Shown: positions 49,601 to 62,813 of the stretch, piece by piece
Position numbering within the stretch: the stretch's first letter is position 1
How the letters are laid out: every line of letters starts with the position of its first letter
Origin: Quillaja saponaria
Lineage: Eukaryota; Streptophyta; Magnoliopsida; Fabales; Quillajaceae
Reading direction: 5' to 3'
Length of the DNA stretch: 64,000 nucleotides
NCBI GenBank assembly: GCA_029379385.1
Contig: CM055605.1
Location: forward strand, 4,933,001 to 4,997,000
Program-made: the position numbers and the translations under genes
Notes under the pieces: generated by a model
What the model was told of the DNA's origin: nothing
Database searches by the model: none
Seen by the model: only the letters and a program-made list of their open reading frames with translations

Positions 49601-50387
49601 CTTTTATATTTTAATGCTTGTTTCAGAATGCATGCTATTGCCTCTCCACCCTTCTTTGTCTTGAGGTTGTCTTGTCATGTCTGGTCGTAAGCTTTTTCCT
49701 TCATTTATGCGTGAACTGCTACTTAACCAAAACTAAAAGAAAAAAAAAAAAGAATAAATAAACATGTGGTGAACAATTATATTAGGTGTAAACATGATCA
49801 CCTCAATTCCTTTTTTCTCATATGGGTAATTTTATGGTTTTTATATTGCTTGAGATCCTCATCTAACAACTAAACTTTGATTGGTGCTTACTTTATTCTT
49901 TAAGTTTCTCTTTCAGTTCTTTCTGAAAAGAGTATTATTAGTCTATAAAGATGTCAAGATAATATCAATACTGGTCTACAGCAACGTAGTGCTAATTTGC
50001 ACTTCCAGTACTAAATGTTTCCACTTAATTATTTATGGTCCTGAGTAAGATTTTTACTTCTATTTTGTTACTATTGGATACTGCATCTTTTTCCTCATGT
50101 CCAGAATTTATTTTTTATGGTGGGGGCGGGGGCGTTGACTTGCAAAACAGTATGCTTCTGATCATTGTGTGTACCTTAACTTGATTGTTGTCTATTTCTC
50201 TTGTGCAGGATACAAACTTATTGGAATTGTTAGCCACATTGGAACCTCTACACAATGTGGTCACTATGTAGCTCACATCTTCAAAGATGGTAGATGGGTT
50301 ATTTTCAATGACAACAAAGTTGGGGCTTCAGTTAACCCTCCCAAGGACATGGGCTACCTATATTTCTTTGAGAGGCTTAATAGTTGA
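37697..50387 (+). CDS. UBP14: Ubiquitin carboxyl-terminal hydrolase UBP14 (isopeptidase T type), frameshifted near the 3' end
   Basis: Twenty exons: 37697-37804, 38560-38731, 39648-39760, 39895-40231, 42698-42792, 43999-44132, 44214-44270, 44373-44450, 45175-45229, 45310-45351, 45679-45759, 46790-46985, 47102-47159, 47243-47365, 47701-47789, 47886-47975, 48892-49059, 49163-49293, 49423-49556, 50209-50387. Visible domains: ZnF-UBP ([20 protein letters not shown]), Cys box ([16 protein letters not shown]), two UBA domains (exons 17 and 18-19) and the His box ([12 protein letters not shown]). The enzyme disassembles free ubiquitin chains and is embryo-essential in Arabidopsis. All junctions keep phase until exon 19, which is 134 nt where 133 (1 mod 3) is required: an extra G at about 49483 causes a TGA at 49486-49488, cutting off the His box. 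An acceptor 4 nt downstream (exon from 49427) would restore the frame at the cost of the second UBA end. Confidence 0.92.
41732..42623. mobile_element. Non-autonomous hAT-like element in UBP14 intron 4
   Basis: An 892-bp element bounded by an exact 8-bp target-site duplication TTTCTATA (41724-41731 and 42624-42631). Terminal inverted repeats are CTATGAAGCACGGGTACT at the left and AGTACCTGTGCTTCATAG at the right (one mismatch). The 8-bp duplication points to the hAT superfamily. No transposase is present. The interior holds direct repeats (CTCTGAACCTCTTGCCTTCAG near 41982 and 42179) and a (TA)n stretch near 42492. It is spliced out with intron 4. Confidence 0.88.
44668..44814 (+). repeat. (AAAAAAG)n microsatellite in UBP14 intron 8
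   Basis: About twenty nearly perfect head-to-tail copies of the heptamer AAAAAAG, with slightly irregular first units. It lies between exon 8 (ends 44450) and exon 9 (starts 45175), so the Lys/Arg/Glu-repeat open frame across it is not coding. Confidence 0.95.
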
Positions 50388-51893
50388 AACACTGTATAAA
50401 CATTAGACAAAGGTGTAACATCCAACATTGTGGAGCTGAGTGAGAGCTATATGATTCGGCAGTTGTTTACCTACTTGTGCTGTTGGGTGAATATGAGTGG
50501 CTTTATTGTCTGCCCATGTCTGGTGGCATGATAAACAGTTGTCTCATTCGTTACATAGTTTCTTCTGATTAGGCTTGGAAATGCAGCACTAATAAAACAT
50601 ACCCAAATTTCTTTATATTCTAGATTTTTAAGGTTCCAGTGTTACTTTGTCTTCAGAACTTCAAGTACCGATAACAATTTGAACGAATGCTGATGGGCAA
50701 ATTTTTGAATTAAATTTTATTAAATTCGACATCAATGTTTTGTATGTGGTAATTTTTCTATAAACTTCAGTAAGGGTTTAGGGTATAAGTGCCCTATGAC
50801 AGTGTGGGTAGTTGCAATTGGTCTTCTTTCCTCGGTAATGTCGATTCTGCATTTTACATTTCAAGCAGAAATTGCTATATGGTGGAAAGCTTGTGACTTT
50901 ATTGTTCACAACATCTGAAATATGCATTGGTGAAACCAATTTTCTGTTGCAAAGCGCTTACGAGCGACAACATTCTACAGTGCAATCTGCTTATCTAATT
51001 GTTCTTTCAAATAAATACTCTACTTAACTTAATTAAATTTTAAATTTCAAACTAGTTAAAGTTTATTATATGAATTCTTTTTTTTCTATTAGCATTGATT
51101 CAAGTATCATTATCAATAATTAAAATAGCTATATTTTTATCAATGATCGTCTTTTATGCAAATTTTGGTGTTTCTCTATCACTGTCTAAGTTCATGGGCT
51201 GACGTTTAATATGTTCAAACTAACGTAATCAATTCTCTCTCATTTTCTCTTCTATAGGTATTACTTTACTTTCTTACGGATTTTTTTATTTCATATTTTA
51301 TTATTTTTTGTATGTCCAGTCATCTACTTTAAAATTCGCATTTTTGTTATTTCTATTTAATGAGACTGTTGTTTCTTATATACTAACATTCGAAATCATA
51401 CAACATCGTCTGTGTCGCTACCATCTTATAGAATTTATTTTTAACTTGCTTGAAATTTTAAGATCACATAAATCTCTCGAAACATCTTTCGAATAAGTGA
51501 TCTTAAATTAAAACAAATGTTTATTTTATTTGTAAAAGAAAAATGTTGTGCCTTATGTTAAATTTGTAAATAAACTAAGTAAATGATTTTGCTTACTAAT
51601 TTACTTAAGCGAGTAGCCGATTAGATGAAACCTTTGTGTTGCATCTTATCTCCTTATGCTAGAGATGGAAAAAAGGAAAAAATAAAGTAAAATTATATCC
51701 ACTTATTTGTTCACAGAGCCCCCAAAGTATAGAATATCATGATATTCAACATGTGGCTCTGTTTCCTTCTTAACCATCCATCAAACATTTCTTTTTCCTT
51801 ATCTTATAGGCTCTTCTTCACAACTTGTTGCTGCTTATGTTCTGTCTCTCCTTCATTTATCTGACATAGTTACTTTACTTTCTAGAATTCTCC
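50388..51893. other. UBP14 3' flank and petC promoter/5' UTR
   Basis: No gene in 50.4-51.7 kb. The last 130 bp before the petC start contain CCTTATCTTATAGG (an I-box, CTTATC being the reverse of GATAAG) and CT-rich leader sequence, consistent with a light-regulated nuclear photosynthesis gene. The promoter role is inferred. Confidence 0.45.
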
Positions 51894-53087
51894 ATGGCTG
51901 CTTCTACTTTTTCATCTGCAACCCCTTCTAAGGTGAGTACCATCCTTCTTTGCACTAATCAATAATTCCCTTTCTAATGTCAAATTGAAGATAAAATGGT
52001 GTTTTATATTCTTTTTTTTCTTTTCAGTTGTGTTCATGTAAAAATGGAATTTTTTCTTCATCCCAAGCTATAATGCTGAAGCCCAGATCAATCCATTTGG
52101 TTGTGAAGGAGAATAGTAGGAAAATCACATGCCAGGCCTCCACCATAGCTGATGACCGTGTGCCTGACATGGAAAAAAGGAAGCTCATGAATTTGCTTCT
52201 ACTTGGTGCTCTTTCTCTTCCATCTGCTGGCATGTTGGGTCCTTATGCCACATTCTTTGCCCCACCAGGGTAAGTACCTCCATGGCTTCCTTCTTAATTA
52301 GGAAATAGAAGTAACATTAAGACATAGTTTAATTGATTCTGCTATATTTACATAAAATATTCACACTATAAGTTAAACAACTCAATACAAAGTTTGAAAT
52401 ACTGCAACCCAATGTCAAATTTTGAATAGGTCAGGAGGTGATAGTGGTGGCACCATAGCAAAGGATGCCATTGGAAATGATGTCATTGCATCCCAATGGC
52501 TTAAGACCCATAACCCAGGAGACAGAACCCTAACTCAAGGTTTGAAGGTATTTTAAAATTTTGTTTTTTCTCCTTTCAAACTTGCAATTCTCATTTTATA
52601 TGGCTATCACCATGGAAACTTTCAACTGAAATTTGAAATGTTGGGATATGAGTTATGAATTATGATACTGAACTTTATAATTAAATTTGAAATTTTTTTT
52701 TTCGTAGGGAGACCCTACCTACCTAGTTGTGGAGAATGATGGAACTCTTGCAACGTTTGGGATTAATGCAGTCTGCACACATCTGGGTTGTGTGGTGCCA
52801 TGGAATAAAGCTGAAAACAAGTTCCTCTGTCCATGCCATGGTTCCCAGTATAACTACCAAGGCAAGGTTGTGAGAGGCCCTGCTCCTCTGGTAAGCAGAA
52901 ATGAAAATTTGCATGAATCTCCTTGGATGGTTTGTATCCCTCTTCGCTAGCTAATTGTATTTCCCATTTGTTTCTTTTGGAACAGTCATTGGCGCTGGCA
53001 CATGCAGATGTCGATGATGGGAAGGTACTGTTTGTTCCTTGGGTTGAAACTGATTTCAGAACAGGTGATGCTCCATGGTGGGCTTGA
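51894..53087 (+). CDS. petC: Cytochrome b6-f complex Rieske iron-sulfur subunit, chloroplastic
   Basis: Five exons with consistent phases: 51894-51932, 52028-52269, 52430-52547, 52708-52890 and 52986-53087 (684 nt, 227 aa). The first 50 or so residues ([13 protein letters not shown]...) are a Ser-rich plastid transit peptide. The mature part starts near [15 protein letters not shown], followed by the single thylakoid anchor [18 protein letters not shown]. The [2Fe-2S] ligand motifs CTHLGC and CPCHGS are intact in exon 4 with the GPAPL loop. The C-terminus is [14 protein letters not shown]. The protein transfers electrons from plastoquinol to cytochrome f. Length and exon pattern are normal for the family. 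Confidence 0.98.
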
Positions 53088-54055
53088 AGCACCTTTTCCA
53101 GAATTATTCTAGTTCCATTATGATTGTCATGTTGTAATGAATACCCACAAAATAGAATTTTGTATTGCAATTGTAACTATATTAAAATCTCAAGTTCTGT
53201 TCTTGTGAATTTGTTTTCTTTAACAAGTATCTCTTGATTAATAACTATTATTGGGTACACCTGATCCTGTCATTTGAAACTAGTAATCTTTTGAATGGAA
53301 AAAACACACTTGAGCATTGCAATTTCAGACTAAGAAGATTTTGAAACCAAAATTAGAGCATGCATTGCCTTCCTCATGTATCAAGGATTACAGCGTAGGT
53401 AAATATATTCTTACAATTCCAGCTCCTGTTTAGCTGATTGGTGTAGAGTGAGCTAGCTTTCCCAAAAGCAATAGACAAAATGTTACCAACTTAGAAATTA
53501 AAGATTTCTAGAAACTGCTAGATTGCTATTCTAATCTGGTTCACTTTACTACAAAAAAGATAAAGTGAATTTGTAGGAAAAAGATTGATAGTCGCAAAAT
53601 GAATGAGTGGCATTGAATTACTGAATGTAATTGCAAAACTTGTGTCATGATTTTAACAGGGAACCAAAACCATGACATTGGGTTACGGATATCCGATCAC
53701 GGAGCTCCAAATTACGCAGGTGGGCCAGTTTCCATTTAATAGAACATGGTATAAGCCTATTTAAAGTATACTGAGAAAGCCCACAGGGTTCATAAGGCAG
53801 GCAGTGTATGATTAGCCCACCCTATATAAATATTTTTTTGTTGGTAAAACTGGAATTGCATTAATTAAATAGGAATGTGGTTCATACAAGCCATTTGAAG
53901 GTGATTCTGCCCTCTCGAATCATAATTTAAAAAAATTGATATGAAATCAGAAACAAAACAAAAGACAATCATGTCTTCTTCCATTGGCATACAAGTTCCA
54001 TATTTTGCTAAGCTATCTGAATTTGTTCCTCAGTAAATGTGGCTGATATTTTTCT
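53088..54055. other. Intergenic DNA downstream of petC
   Basis: 3' UTR and AT-rich DNA. A fragment at about 53830-53900 (TGGTAAAACTGGAATTGCAT...) resembles flanks seen at plant LINE tails, but is too short to call. Confidence 0.4.
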
Positions 54056-54059
54056 TAGG

Positions 54060-54650
54060 GAAGGGTTAACAAGTGCCTGCAATTATTAATAAGAGTCTCA
54101 TATGGATGTGATGAAGTATATGTACTATCCCGAAATAAAGAAAATTATAACAACATTCTAATTCAATCTCAAGTTTTTGAATATGGGATTCACATGCGAG
54201 TTTGAGTCCATCAGGAAGACCCATAACTCTTTTATGGTGATTGAATCTACCCAAATTTTATAGAAAATTCATCTAACTCATCTCTAATTATGTCTCCCGC
54301 TCCAATGATTCCTGAATTATCTAAAGCTGAACCATCTGTGTTAAGTTTAAACCAACCTGTTAGAGGGGAACTAGTGAACAAGAAGTTGTTTAGGGATGAG
54401 AAACAGAAGGTTCCACAAGTAGTGAAACTCTAATGCTTGAGTAAAAAGGAGTTAGTAATGTAAGCATGATTGAAGAAGGGTCTCATCCTTTGAAAAAGCA
54501 TGGTGGACAAACTTAGTCCACTAGAATATTTGGTTGGCCAAGGAGAGAACGATAAGGGCAAAGAAAATACTCAAGATGATGCTCGACTTCCCTGTTTAGA
54601 AAAGGGCCAGAGAAACTCTGTGGTTATGAATCGGGAATAGAACCATGAGA
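54060..54650 (-). mobile_element. LINE (non-LTR retrotransposon) RNase H relic
   Basis: On the minus strand, about 54360-54260 reads GWFKLNTDGSALDNSGIIGA then GDIIRD, the RNase H core found at the C-terminal end of many plant LINE ORF2 proteins (DGS and the glycine-rich turn). About 54225-54150 continues in a shifted frame as GLPDGLKLACESHIQKLEIE, the usual following helix. Sequence further upstream to about 54650 looks like the preceding linker with stops. No full reverse transcriptase is present, so this is a 5'-truncated, frameshifted fossil. Confidence 0.7.
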
Positions 54651-56489
54651 GATGCTTGGTTACAATTTCAAATCTGTTATTATATGTTTGCTTTAGTTTG
54701 TGTTTGGAACGGATTTCATTTAAGGTAGAAGATTGAAGATCCTAAGCAGAGCTCCTATTGAACACAAAATCACATAAAATATTAATTTTTTTAATAATTA
54801 AAATTATATGTAAATTAATAAGTTTAAATCTCATGATTAGTTAACTGAGCACAAAGTCATATATATTAAAAATGATAATTAATAAATAGATATGCTCCAT
54901 TCAAATTTGGATAAGATTATTACTGGATGATATTTTATTGAATTTGGTTGGATTTGGTCAAATTTTGGACATATTTGATCAATTGATATCTCTACAGTTA
55001 TATTACCTAACATTATTTAACATCAGATGTTTTTTATTTTTTCACACCCTGTATTTAGAATTGATTCTAAATTTTTGAGGAAAATTTTATGAGTTGAATA
55101 AATATTATATCATGCAGTGATAATTTTATTTTTTGAAAAAGGAAAAATTATTTTATTTTGATAAACTGACAATACAAAAGACAAACAGTAAAAAAAAAAA
55201 GCCCACAGACCCAAGCTAAACCTCCCCCTTCAATATGAGATCATTTGAGTAGGACATAATCAGATCCACAAGACCATACAAGATATTTTACAAGGATATC
55301 AACCCATAAAAGTGTTCTTCACTTATTAAAATATAATAATTTTTAGATATTAAATATTATTATAATTATTATTAATTGACGTAATTAATACTATAAACTT
55401 TTTATATATAAAATCTTACTAGCATCCTAAAAACGTTCGTTAGAGAGACTCAAATAGAATACTAAAGGATAATATTTCATTTCTAATTCTTCTGAAATAT
55501 GTAAACTAATAACTTAAATTTCTCAAAATGATAATGAAAGAGATCTCCAAGACTCCAACCACGTGTTAGCCTCCTCCATGAGCACCAATTAATAGGTCTG
55601 GTAGAAAACCCAGGAAATTGTTGGAATGCACGAAACAATAAAGCATGCAAGTAATTGAAACGTAAACGATACGTAGTTCAAGGTTAATTGTATTACCTTC
55701 CTCCCTTCATAATCATTAGTTCAACGATCGGGTTCTAGCTTTTTCACTTTTCCCTCAACAAAATTTCATTTCGTTTTCAATTTCTAGTTTGCTATTGGTC
55801 ACTTTTCTATGGCTACTACAAGTTTTTAAAATTAATAGAAAACGTTTCTTGTTGAAGAAGTAATAGGCATATGAGCACTTATTATATATGAAAACTTCAA
55901 CATCTTTACCAACAAAAAACTTGCCAAAGAAGCTTCTACAAAGAAATCTAGCTTGTTATTCAATTAAAAAAATTATGATTAGGGCTAACTAAATTGTAAA
56001 AGTGCTTATTATTTAACAAATATTTTAGGAGTGCCCAACAAGGACAAGCAACACATTGGCTCATTTAAGGTAACACAAAGTTGTTTTTGTTCTGAGATTA
56101 TTTCAACCACCCTAATTAGTCAATAGGAATGCTTCCAATTTTAGTGTTTCCAAAGGAGATACAGCTTCTTAAACTACAACAAAAGATTATGTTATTTTAA
56201 ATAATTAGCTTAAAGAACGACTTCATCAAAAAGAGTTTTTCATATAGATTAATCATATGACAAATTAAGTAATGAATGAATCGATATCTCTACTTTAAAT
56301 AACAAGAATAAAAAAGAGAATGATGCCAAAAAAAAAGAAAAGAAAAGTGGAGAGTTATGCAAAATAAAATCTCAAACTAAACAAAAAGCAAAAACAATCT
56401 CAATCAAATCCTAAATTTATAATTAACAAAATAACAAACATATATTGCTGGTCATCTTCTACTGTAGCTATTCCATCCTAACTCATATC
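54651..56489. other. AT-rich intergenic DNA
   Basis: No gene seen. A low-complexity A-rich stretch is centred near 55190, with AT-rich DNA to the MYB gene. Confidence 0.5.
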
Positions 56490-57777
56490 TCACATATGTC
56501 CACCATTAACATATTGTTGCCATAAGTGTCCCATTTCATCTTCACTGCAACCATTGAAACAGCTTGTTGTAGACATTGATGCATTCAAGGGAATCGGGCT
56601 AGAAGTTGAAGGTGTTGATGATGATAAATGTGCACCTAAATTGAAACAGCTTGGTATGATACTCTCGTTATTGTTTGATTGTAAATTTTGATTTTCAAAG
56701 AGAGTACAATTACTAATAATGGAGTCAAGTTTTGGTGATGGAACAAAACTACTAGGAGTAGTAGCAGCTGATTCGGGTTGTTCCGAGTAATCACAACCTC
56801 CATTGTATTGCCACAAGTTTGTTAGACAATTTTGGTTGCCAAAATTGGTAAGACTTGGACAAGATTGATTTTCTTGAAGTACTGGGAGTAGAAGCTGGTT
56901 TAGTAAGGAGTATTCATGAGCTGTGTTGAGCTGCATAAATGGTTGAGAAGATTGGTTTTGAACTAGGGTATTAGAATATTGATTTTGTTGAAAATTTTGA
57001 TTTATAATATCTGGGTTCTTGAAATGAGATGATGATAAGAGAGCTGTGACCAAACCTAGCAGCTCTTGGTTTACTCTATTTCCAGTCCCAAACAGATCCA
57101 GAAGGATAGCCAAGTTGAGATGAGCTTAGAATGGAAGAGAGGGGTAGAAGATCAAGGCATGGAGCATGAGTCACTGGATCAATCCCCATCCTTAATAGCT
57201 TCTTTCTAATGTGGGTATTCCAGTAATTCTTGATCTCATTATCTGTTCTTCCAGGCAAGCTAGCAGCAATTGCAGACCACCTAATATATAAAAAAACAAT
57301 GTGAAACTGAGAAATCTTAGAGAATAATTCTACAAAGCTCAATAATGGTTATCCAAAACAGCAAGTCCATGAAGTAGGTGGTTAATTCTATTTTATTTTA
57401 AATTTCCAAAAAAAAAAAAAAACTCACTTGTTTCCCAAAATACTATGTAGCTGTATAATGGTTTCTTCTTCATGAAAAGAGAATCTCCCTCTCTTAATGT
57501 CAGGCCTCAGGTAGTTCGTCCAGCGAAGCCGGCAACTCTTCCCGCATCTTTTCAATCCTAATTTTATTAACACAAACAAATGTTAAGTACTGATCATCCA
57601 TTCTAAAATTGAACAAAAATAATCAACAAGAAATTATATATAAAGTTTACCAGCATTTTTGGGAAGGGTTCTCCATTTTCCATGTCCATGTTTCTGAATA
57701 TAATCAATGAGTTTCTGATCTTCTTCTATAGTCCATGGACCTTTCTTCAATCCATTTTTGTCAGGTGACCTTCCCAT
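56490..57777 (-). CDS. R2R3-MYB transcription factor, probably the MYB41/74/102 group, with a frameshift
   Basis: Exons 57777-57651, 57557-57428 and from 57280 downward join in phase. R2 is [20 protein letters not shown]...[15 protein letters not shown]3 runs [20 protein letters not shown], with [16 protein letters not shown] and then [20 protein letters not shown], typical of the MYB41/74/102 subgroup (stress, suberin and cuticle regulation in Arabidopsis). In exon 3 the MYB frame ends at a TAG (57076-57078) after ...[10 protein letters not shown], giving 153 aa. An overlapping -strand frame runs on to 56490 with a Gln/Asn/Ser-rich activation-like tail, beginning with [20 protein letters not shown], which fits the expected continuation. 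A 1-nt indel near 57113-57122 therefore separates DNA-binding and C-terminal parts. The start [10 protein letters not shown] lacks the usual Cys-Cys of MGRxPCCDKNGL. Confidence 0.88.
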
Positions 57778-60700
57778 TATCGATCGATTGAATCGATATT
57801 TCACCAAAGTTTCTGATACAATTAGCTATAATAAGCTACTATTTGTGTTTCAATTACAGAGGAAAATGGTGTTGGTAGTAGCTTTGAGGCTACGTGTGAG
57901 ACTGATAAATACTAGAGAAAGAAGCTAAGGCAAGCTAAGAAGAAACATGTATCTAAGTCAATGGGATTCGGTACCGCCCTTTCCTTCATTACTTAAGAGA
58001 CGTGTCTTTATTATGAAGAAAAACAATCTCCCTTATCAATCATAAGCTTACCTTCCTCTCTCTTTGTTGGCTTACCCTTCTCTCTCTCTTTTTCTATTTT
58101 TTTCATATGACATGATGGTTATTACTTTTCTAGGCATGGATAATTCTTATTTTTTTTCTAAATTTATTTTGTTACTGTTAAAACCCTGTAACGAACCCTG
58201 TAACATTGTCACGTTAGTTAAATTAATAACTGGTTGACTTATTTTAATTTTTAGATTAATTAAATAATTAACATATAATTCTTAATTATAGTTATTGATT
58301 AACGAGAAAATTTATCACTCCTATAATCCTCTCGTACTCACAATCATGAGATTAATGTTTATCTTGAAAAATACAAGAATTTCATGTATATTTGTATATG
58401 CAATTGTAAAAAAAAAAATTTACTCATTTATTTTATTTTCTATTTCTACACAATAAATCACTTTCTTTTTTGGTAAGAAAATTTCATATTTTTTTACTCG
58501 AAAATTGCGCAAGCACAAGCATGCAATGACATGTACAACACGAAATTGTTTTCAGCAAAATGACAAAATAGCACTCTAGAATTCTCGATCTATTATTGAC
58601 ACATTACCTCTATATAATATGCCTATATGCCTATCGTTTTCCGCCGTTTGGCATATCTGTCATTTTGTAAACTAATTAGCTATTACCAACTGAATCACGC
58701 CACGTGTGAACGAGACTGACGCTATCGTTGACCAAGTACAGTTTTCTGTCGTCATCCATACTATGTGTGCATGGCTCCAAGCCGCCAAGCTGATGGAACT
58801 GGCTTTGACCAACTAGTAACATTCAGCTTAAAAAATATTATTTAATTTGCACAATTCACCGGCTGTATCATTTCTAACTGGTAAAGTAATGTCCTCCAAT
58901 CCAATCTCGCATTCACTTAAAAAGATAATTTATCAAAAAAAGAAAATTATCTTGTTGTATATATTTTTCATTAATTCGGTAAATTTGGTAACATATAAAT
59001 TATGCATAATGTATGTAATAATTCAATAGAACAAATTCTCACTGTCCTTCATCAATATAGCAAGTTATTCAACCATTATTATATGCATAAAAAAAGGTGT
59101 CAATGTTTTTAGATTGGTCAAAGGGGCAATGCTTGACTGAAAATTGGGGCCTGGTGCCTACCTCCTTTAAATGTTTCAAGCTGTACAGAGAACTTTTACT
59201 GTTTTTGAGGTTCACTTGTCAACAAAAGTTCGGGGAGGAAGGGTTGAAAATTGAAAATTAATTTCGTGATAAGAATCAATTTTCATTTATGAAAATGACA
59301 TTTGGGGTTGAATTTACACAGACAAACTTCAAATATAACAACTGGATCAGTGAGTTTCTGTACTAATTTTCCAAAGTTCAAACTTGGTCATGTGTCTATT
59401 TATTTATGCAATCCGTAAAGGCCATAAATAAGTTCAAATAGTCCAACCCAACAGCACGAGTAAAAATATTCACACCTATGGAACTCAAATCTAAAATCTC
59501 ATACTCTTAATATATTCGTGTTAATCAATAAATAAAAATTTCTGTCTAATTAATATTCTTTTTCACTCTCTAAAATCATTAGATTTAGTGTAGATATAAA
59601 ATTGCTTTCATCACATACTTGTTGATTATTGTTAAGTTTCCAAAACTAATGTTCTTGCAGATAATTATTATTATTGTAAAGAAACAAGGACACTTGGCCT
59701 TAAGATGATTGGTCGAGAACTTTTAGAAAGTTCCAATTAATTAATGTAGTTTGGTAGCTATTTAATTATATAGATAACTAGGTTGCTAGCTTATGTAAGT
59801 ATTTGTTTGAAGGTAGAAATTTTTGGTTAATCAATAAGCTTGAGGTTCAAGACTTGAAATTGAAATGAGAGACGTAGTAAATAAGAGGCAGGGAAAGAAT
59901 GAAACTGAAGCAAATGATATATATTTTTTATTTTATTTTATATTTGTCAAACTTAAATTTCTTGAGTTCGTTAACCAAATATGTTACACCGGTATGCTGA
60001 TGCTGAGTGATGAAAGAATCCCCAAGCTAGTACACAGCTTACACGACAATACATTTTATTATTTTAAAATATATTATATTATTTTTAGTTCATGTCACTA
60101 AGTGCTTATCATAATTAATCACATTTTCTCATTGGATTAAATTCCTAAAATTTATTTTGGCCCTCAATATTCTTGCATCCAACATATATATGAATTTAGA
60201 ACTTTTTAAATTTTATTTTTCATGTTATTTGGATGTATGTAATCTTTCATATATGTGATTTAAAATCTTACACTAAACTCCCTTCTAGTTTGAAAAACTT
60301 TAAAATCGAATTTTTTATATATCACCCCATAAAATTTAAATTCTTCAAAAAAAATTACACTGTTTTATTTGTAAAACAACAATAAAAATTTTGAATTTGA
60401 ATTTTTTTTTTCTAATTAATTATTGTCACATACCACACATGTGAGCATTATACCCATGTTCTTCATATTGTAATTTTTAAAATTTTCTTTTTGCATTTTA
60501 CCCTTATTTGATTTAAATTTCAAGAAAAATCTTTAAAAAAAAAGAAGAAGAAGAAAAAATAACATTTTGGAAATTGGTAACTTTATGTATAAATTGATTT
60601 CAGTATGGATGAATTAATAAATTAAAAAAAAATTATGTTGTATTATTTTTTTTCTAAATCTCATTATTAGCTTTTTTTTTTTTTAATTTACTTTTCTCAT

Positions 60701-62440
60701 CGAATAAGTTTTTTGAAATTTTGTCTTTTTTTGTTATTTACATCTTTATAATTGGTTTATCTTGAAATGGTCATTTTATATTTATGGAAGAAAAGAAGGG
60801 AAAAAAATAATATTAAGAACATAGATTAGATTGGAGAAAAAAATTTAAAGTGAGTAAAAATAATAACTTTTTTATTTTACAAATAGTAAGATTTTTCGTT
60901 ATAGATTAATTTATATATGAGACAATACAGTAATTTTTTTTTTTTCCTTAAAATTCTCTAGAAATTTCAAATTGGATAAGCTGAAATGTAAGTAGATCTA
61001 GAAAAGGTAATAATGTAGAAAAAAAATCTAAAATCTCAGGTGCACGCACATAACATATAGTTCTATTAAATTGGATGACAAAAGTTTACTTTTAAAAAAA
61101 TTTCACACTACATATGGTTTAGTATAACTTTTTTTTTTTTTCCCTGAGGCTCGAATTCCTGACATTGCAGAGACCCCTCAACTGTTGAGCTCAAACGTGC
61201 CTTATTACTTGAACCGTGCCTTATCTAAACAAAGTGTATGAAATATTATATGCAACCAAACCAAATTAAATGGAAGTGTAAAATAAAAAAATACTCATGA
61301 TTTTAATTAGTCACTCCCTAACTTATTTATTTATTATTTTTTTTGAGGTTGGAGAAAACTAAGCTCATGTAATTCAGTCATTGTGAATCTGTTATCTAAA
61401 CTAATCCGAATCTCAAAATTTTGTTGAATTTTAATCAACAATCAATGTGTCACTGACCTAAAAAACTAGTTGGACCTAATTTAAGATTCAATTGAAACTT
61501 TAAATTATGTATATTTATGAAATTAATCTAAACTAATTTGATGACAATATATCAATAATTCAACTTATAATTCTATCATGATTTTTTCTCAGAAAAGAAA
61601 AAAAAAAATCTATCATGTTTCTCTAGCTTAGATCAAGTAGGTGCCTTCAATTATTTCCATATATATAATTTATATCACGTTCACTATAATAATAAGCAAT
61701 TATTATATTATATATAAGATAAGATGATTGATCTCTAGCTTTTATCATGTACAAAATGAATGATGAATTAAAAGTGTAAGTGCCAACAACCAAATATTTC
61801 GTTATTTCATTGTGATCATCATAAAATTAATTTCCATCAAATGTTTTGATCATCACATCTAAAACAAAAAATAATCAACTTTTCTTTTTAAAAGCAATAT
61901 TTTTTTAATATTTTATTCATCACTGAGATTTTCCTTAAGCTGTCACAGCCATGCACCCACACACATATATTATATACTTTAATTAAGTTAGTTGCCCTCA
62001 ATTGTGTCTGCATCTACAAGTTGACTTGATCATAAAACTCATAAGTTTTTATGTGGATATTATTTCATGAATGCAACTCCATCCTTTTATTTATATTATC
62101 TAATTTTATGAAAAAATTGGCTGCTTCTGAACCAGCCTATGTCACACCATGCACATATTATTGAGAGAGTTTAATAATAAATCTGAGACATTTTTGGTGT
62201 TTGGGTCTCTAAAATTCAAGAAAGAAACTTTACCAATTGAGCTAAGCTTAATGTTATAAAACAAATAATATTTAAATATTTATATATTATTAATTCTTAT
62301 ATAAATGTAAGAAAAATGTTTCCTTATTTCAAAATATATAGATCACAATTTTAAAATGTTTCCTAATTTGGAATCTCTCAATTTTATTTTATTTTGGATT
62401 AATATCCGAGTCGAGTTTTAAATCCAAATAGATATTAGGA
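57778..62440. other. Long AT-rich intergenic region
   Basis: The first few hundred bases are the promoter of the MYB gene (CT-rich near 58050-58100; CCACGTGTG near 58697). The rest is very AT-rich with poly-A/T tracts and no supported gene. An orphan fragment at about 61140-61210 resembles the ends of dispersed repeats but cannot be classified. Confidence 0.5.
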
Positions 62441-62444
62441 AAAG

Positions 62445-62515
62445 CCCATGCTGCTTTTTTGGGCTTGAAATCTCAAACGGCCCAATTAAAGCCCATAGTG
62501 CTTTTTCCTTTCTTA
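62445..62515. promoter_or_regulatory. Cluster of site-II (TGGGCC/T) promoter elements
   Basis: Within about 60 bp there are several GCCCA/TGGGC motifs (AAGCCCAT, TTGGGCTT, CGGCCCAATT, AAGCCCAT). Such clusters are typical of promoters of plant housekeeping, ribosomal and mitochondrial genes and bind TCP factors. This supports a transcription start a little to the right. Confidence 0.55.
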
Positions 62516-62813
62516 ATCAGAATTTTCAAATCCCGTGAAGAACAAAAGGGAGGAAAAGAAATGTTTGAAAATAAAACTGAATCCTTTTAGAAGTTGCCAC
62601 GTCGTGGAACAGTAGGCTTCCTTTGTGGAACCCACCATTCATCCACAGAGCAAAAGTAGATTCACCATTCCAAGAATCTTTTAAATTGTTCGTCAAATGT
62701 ATGACGTGGCAGAACACGGATTTAACAACGATCTCTTCCGGTCTTCCCCACCAAATTCGATCTTGGTCGTCAATAGACTGCCCGTCTTGCTGGCTGCTGT
62801 TCTGGCGGCCAAA

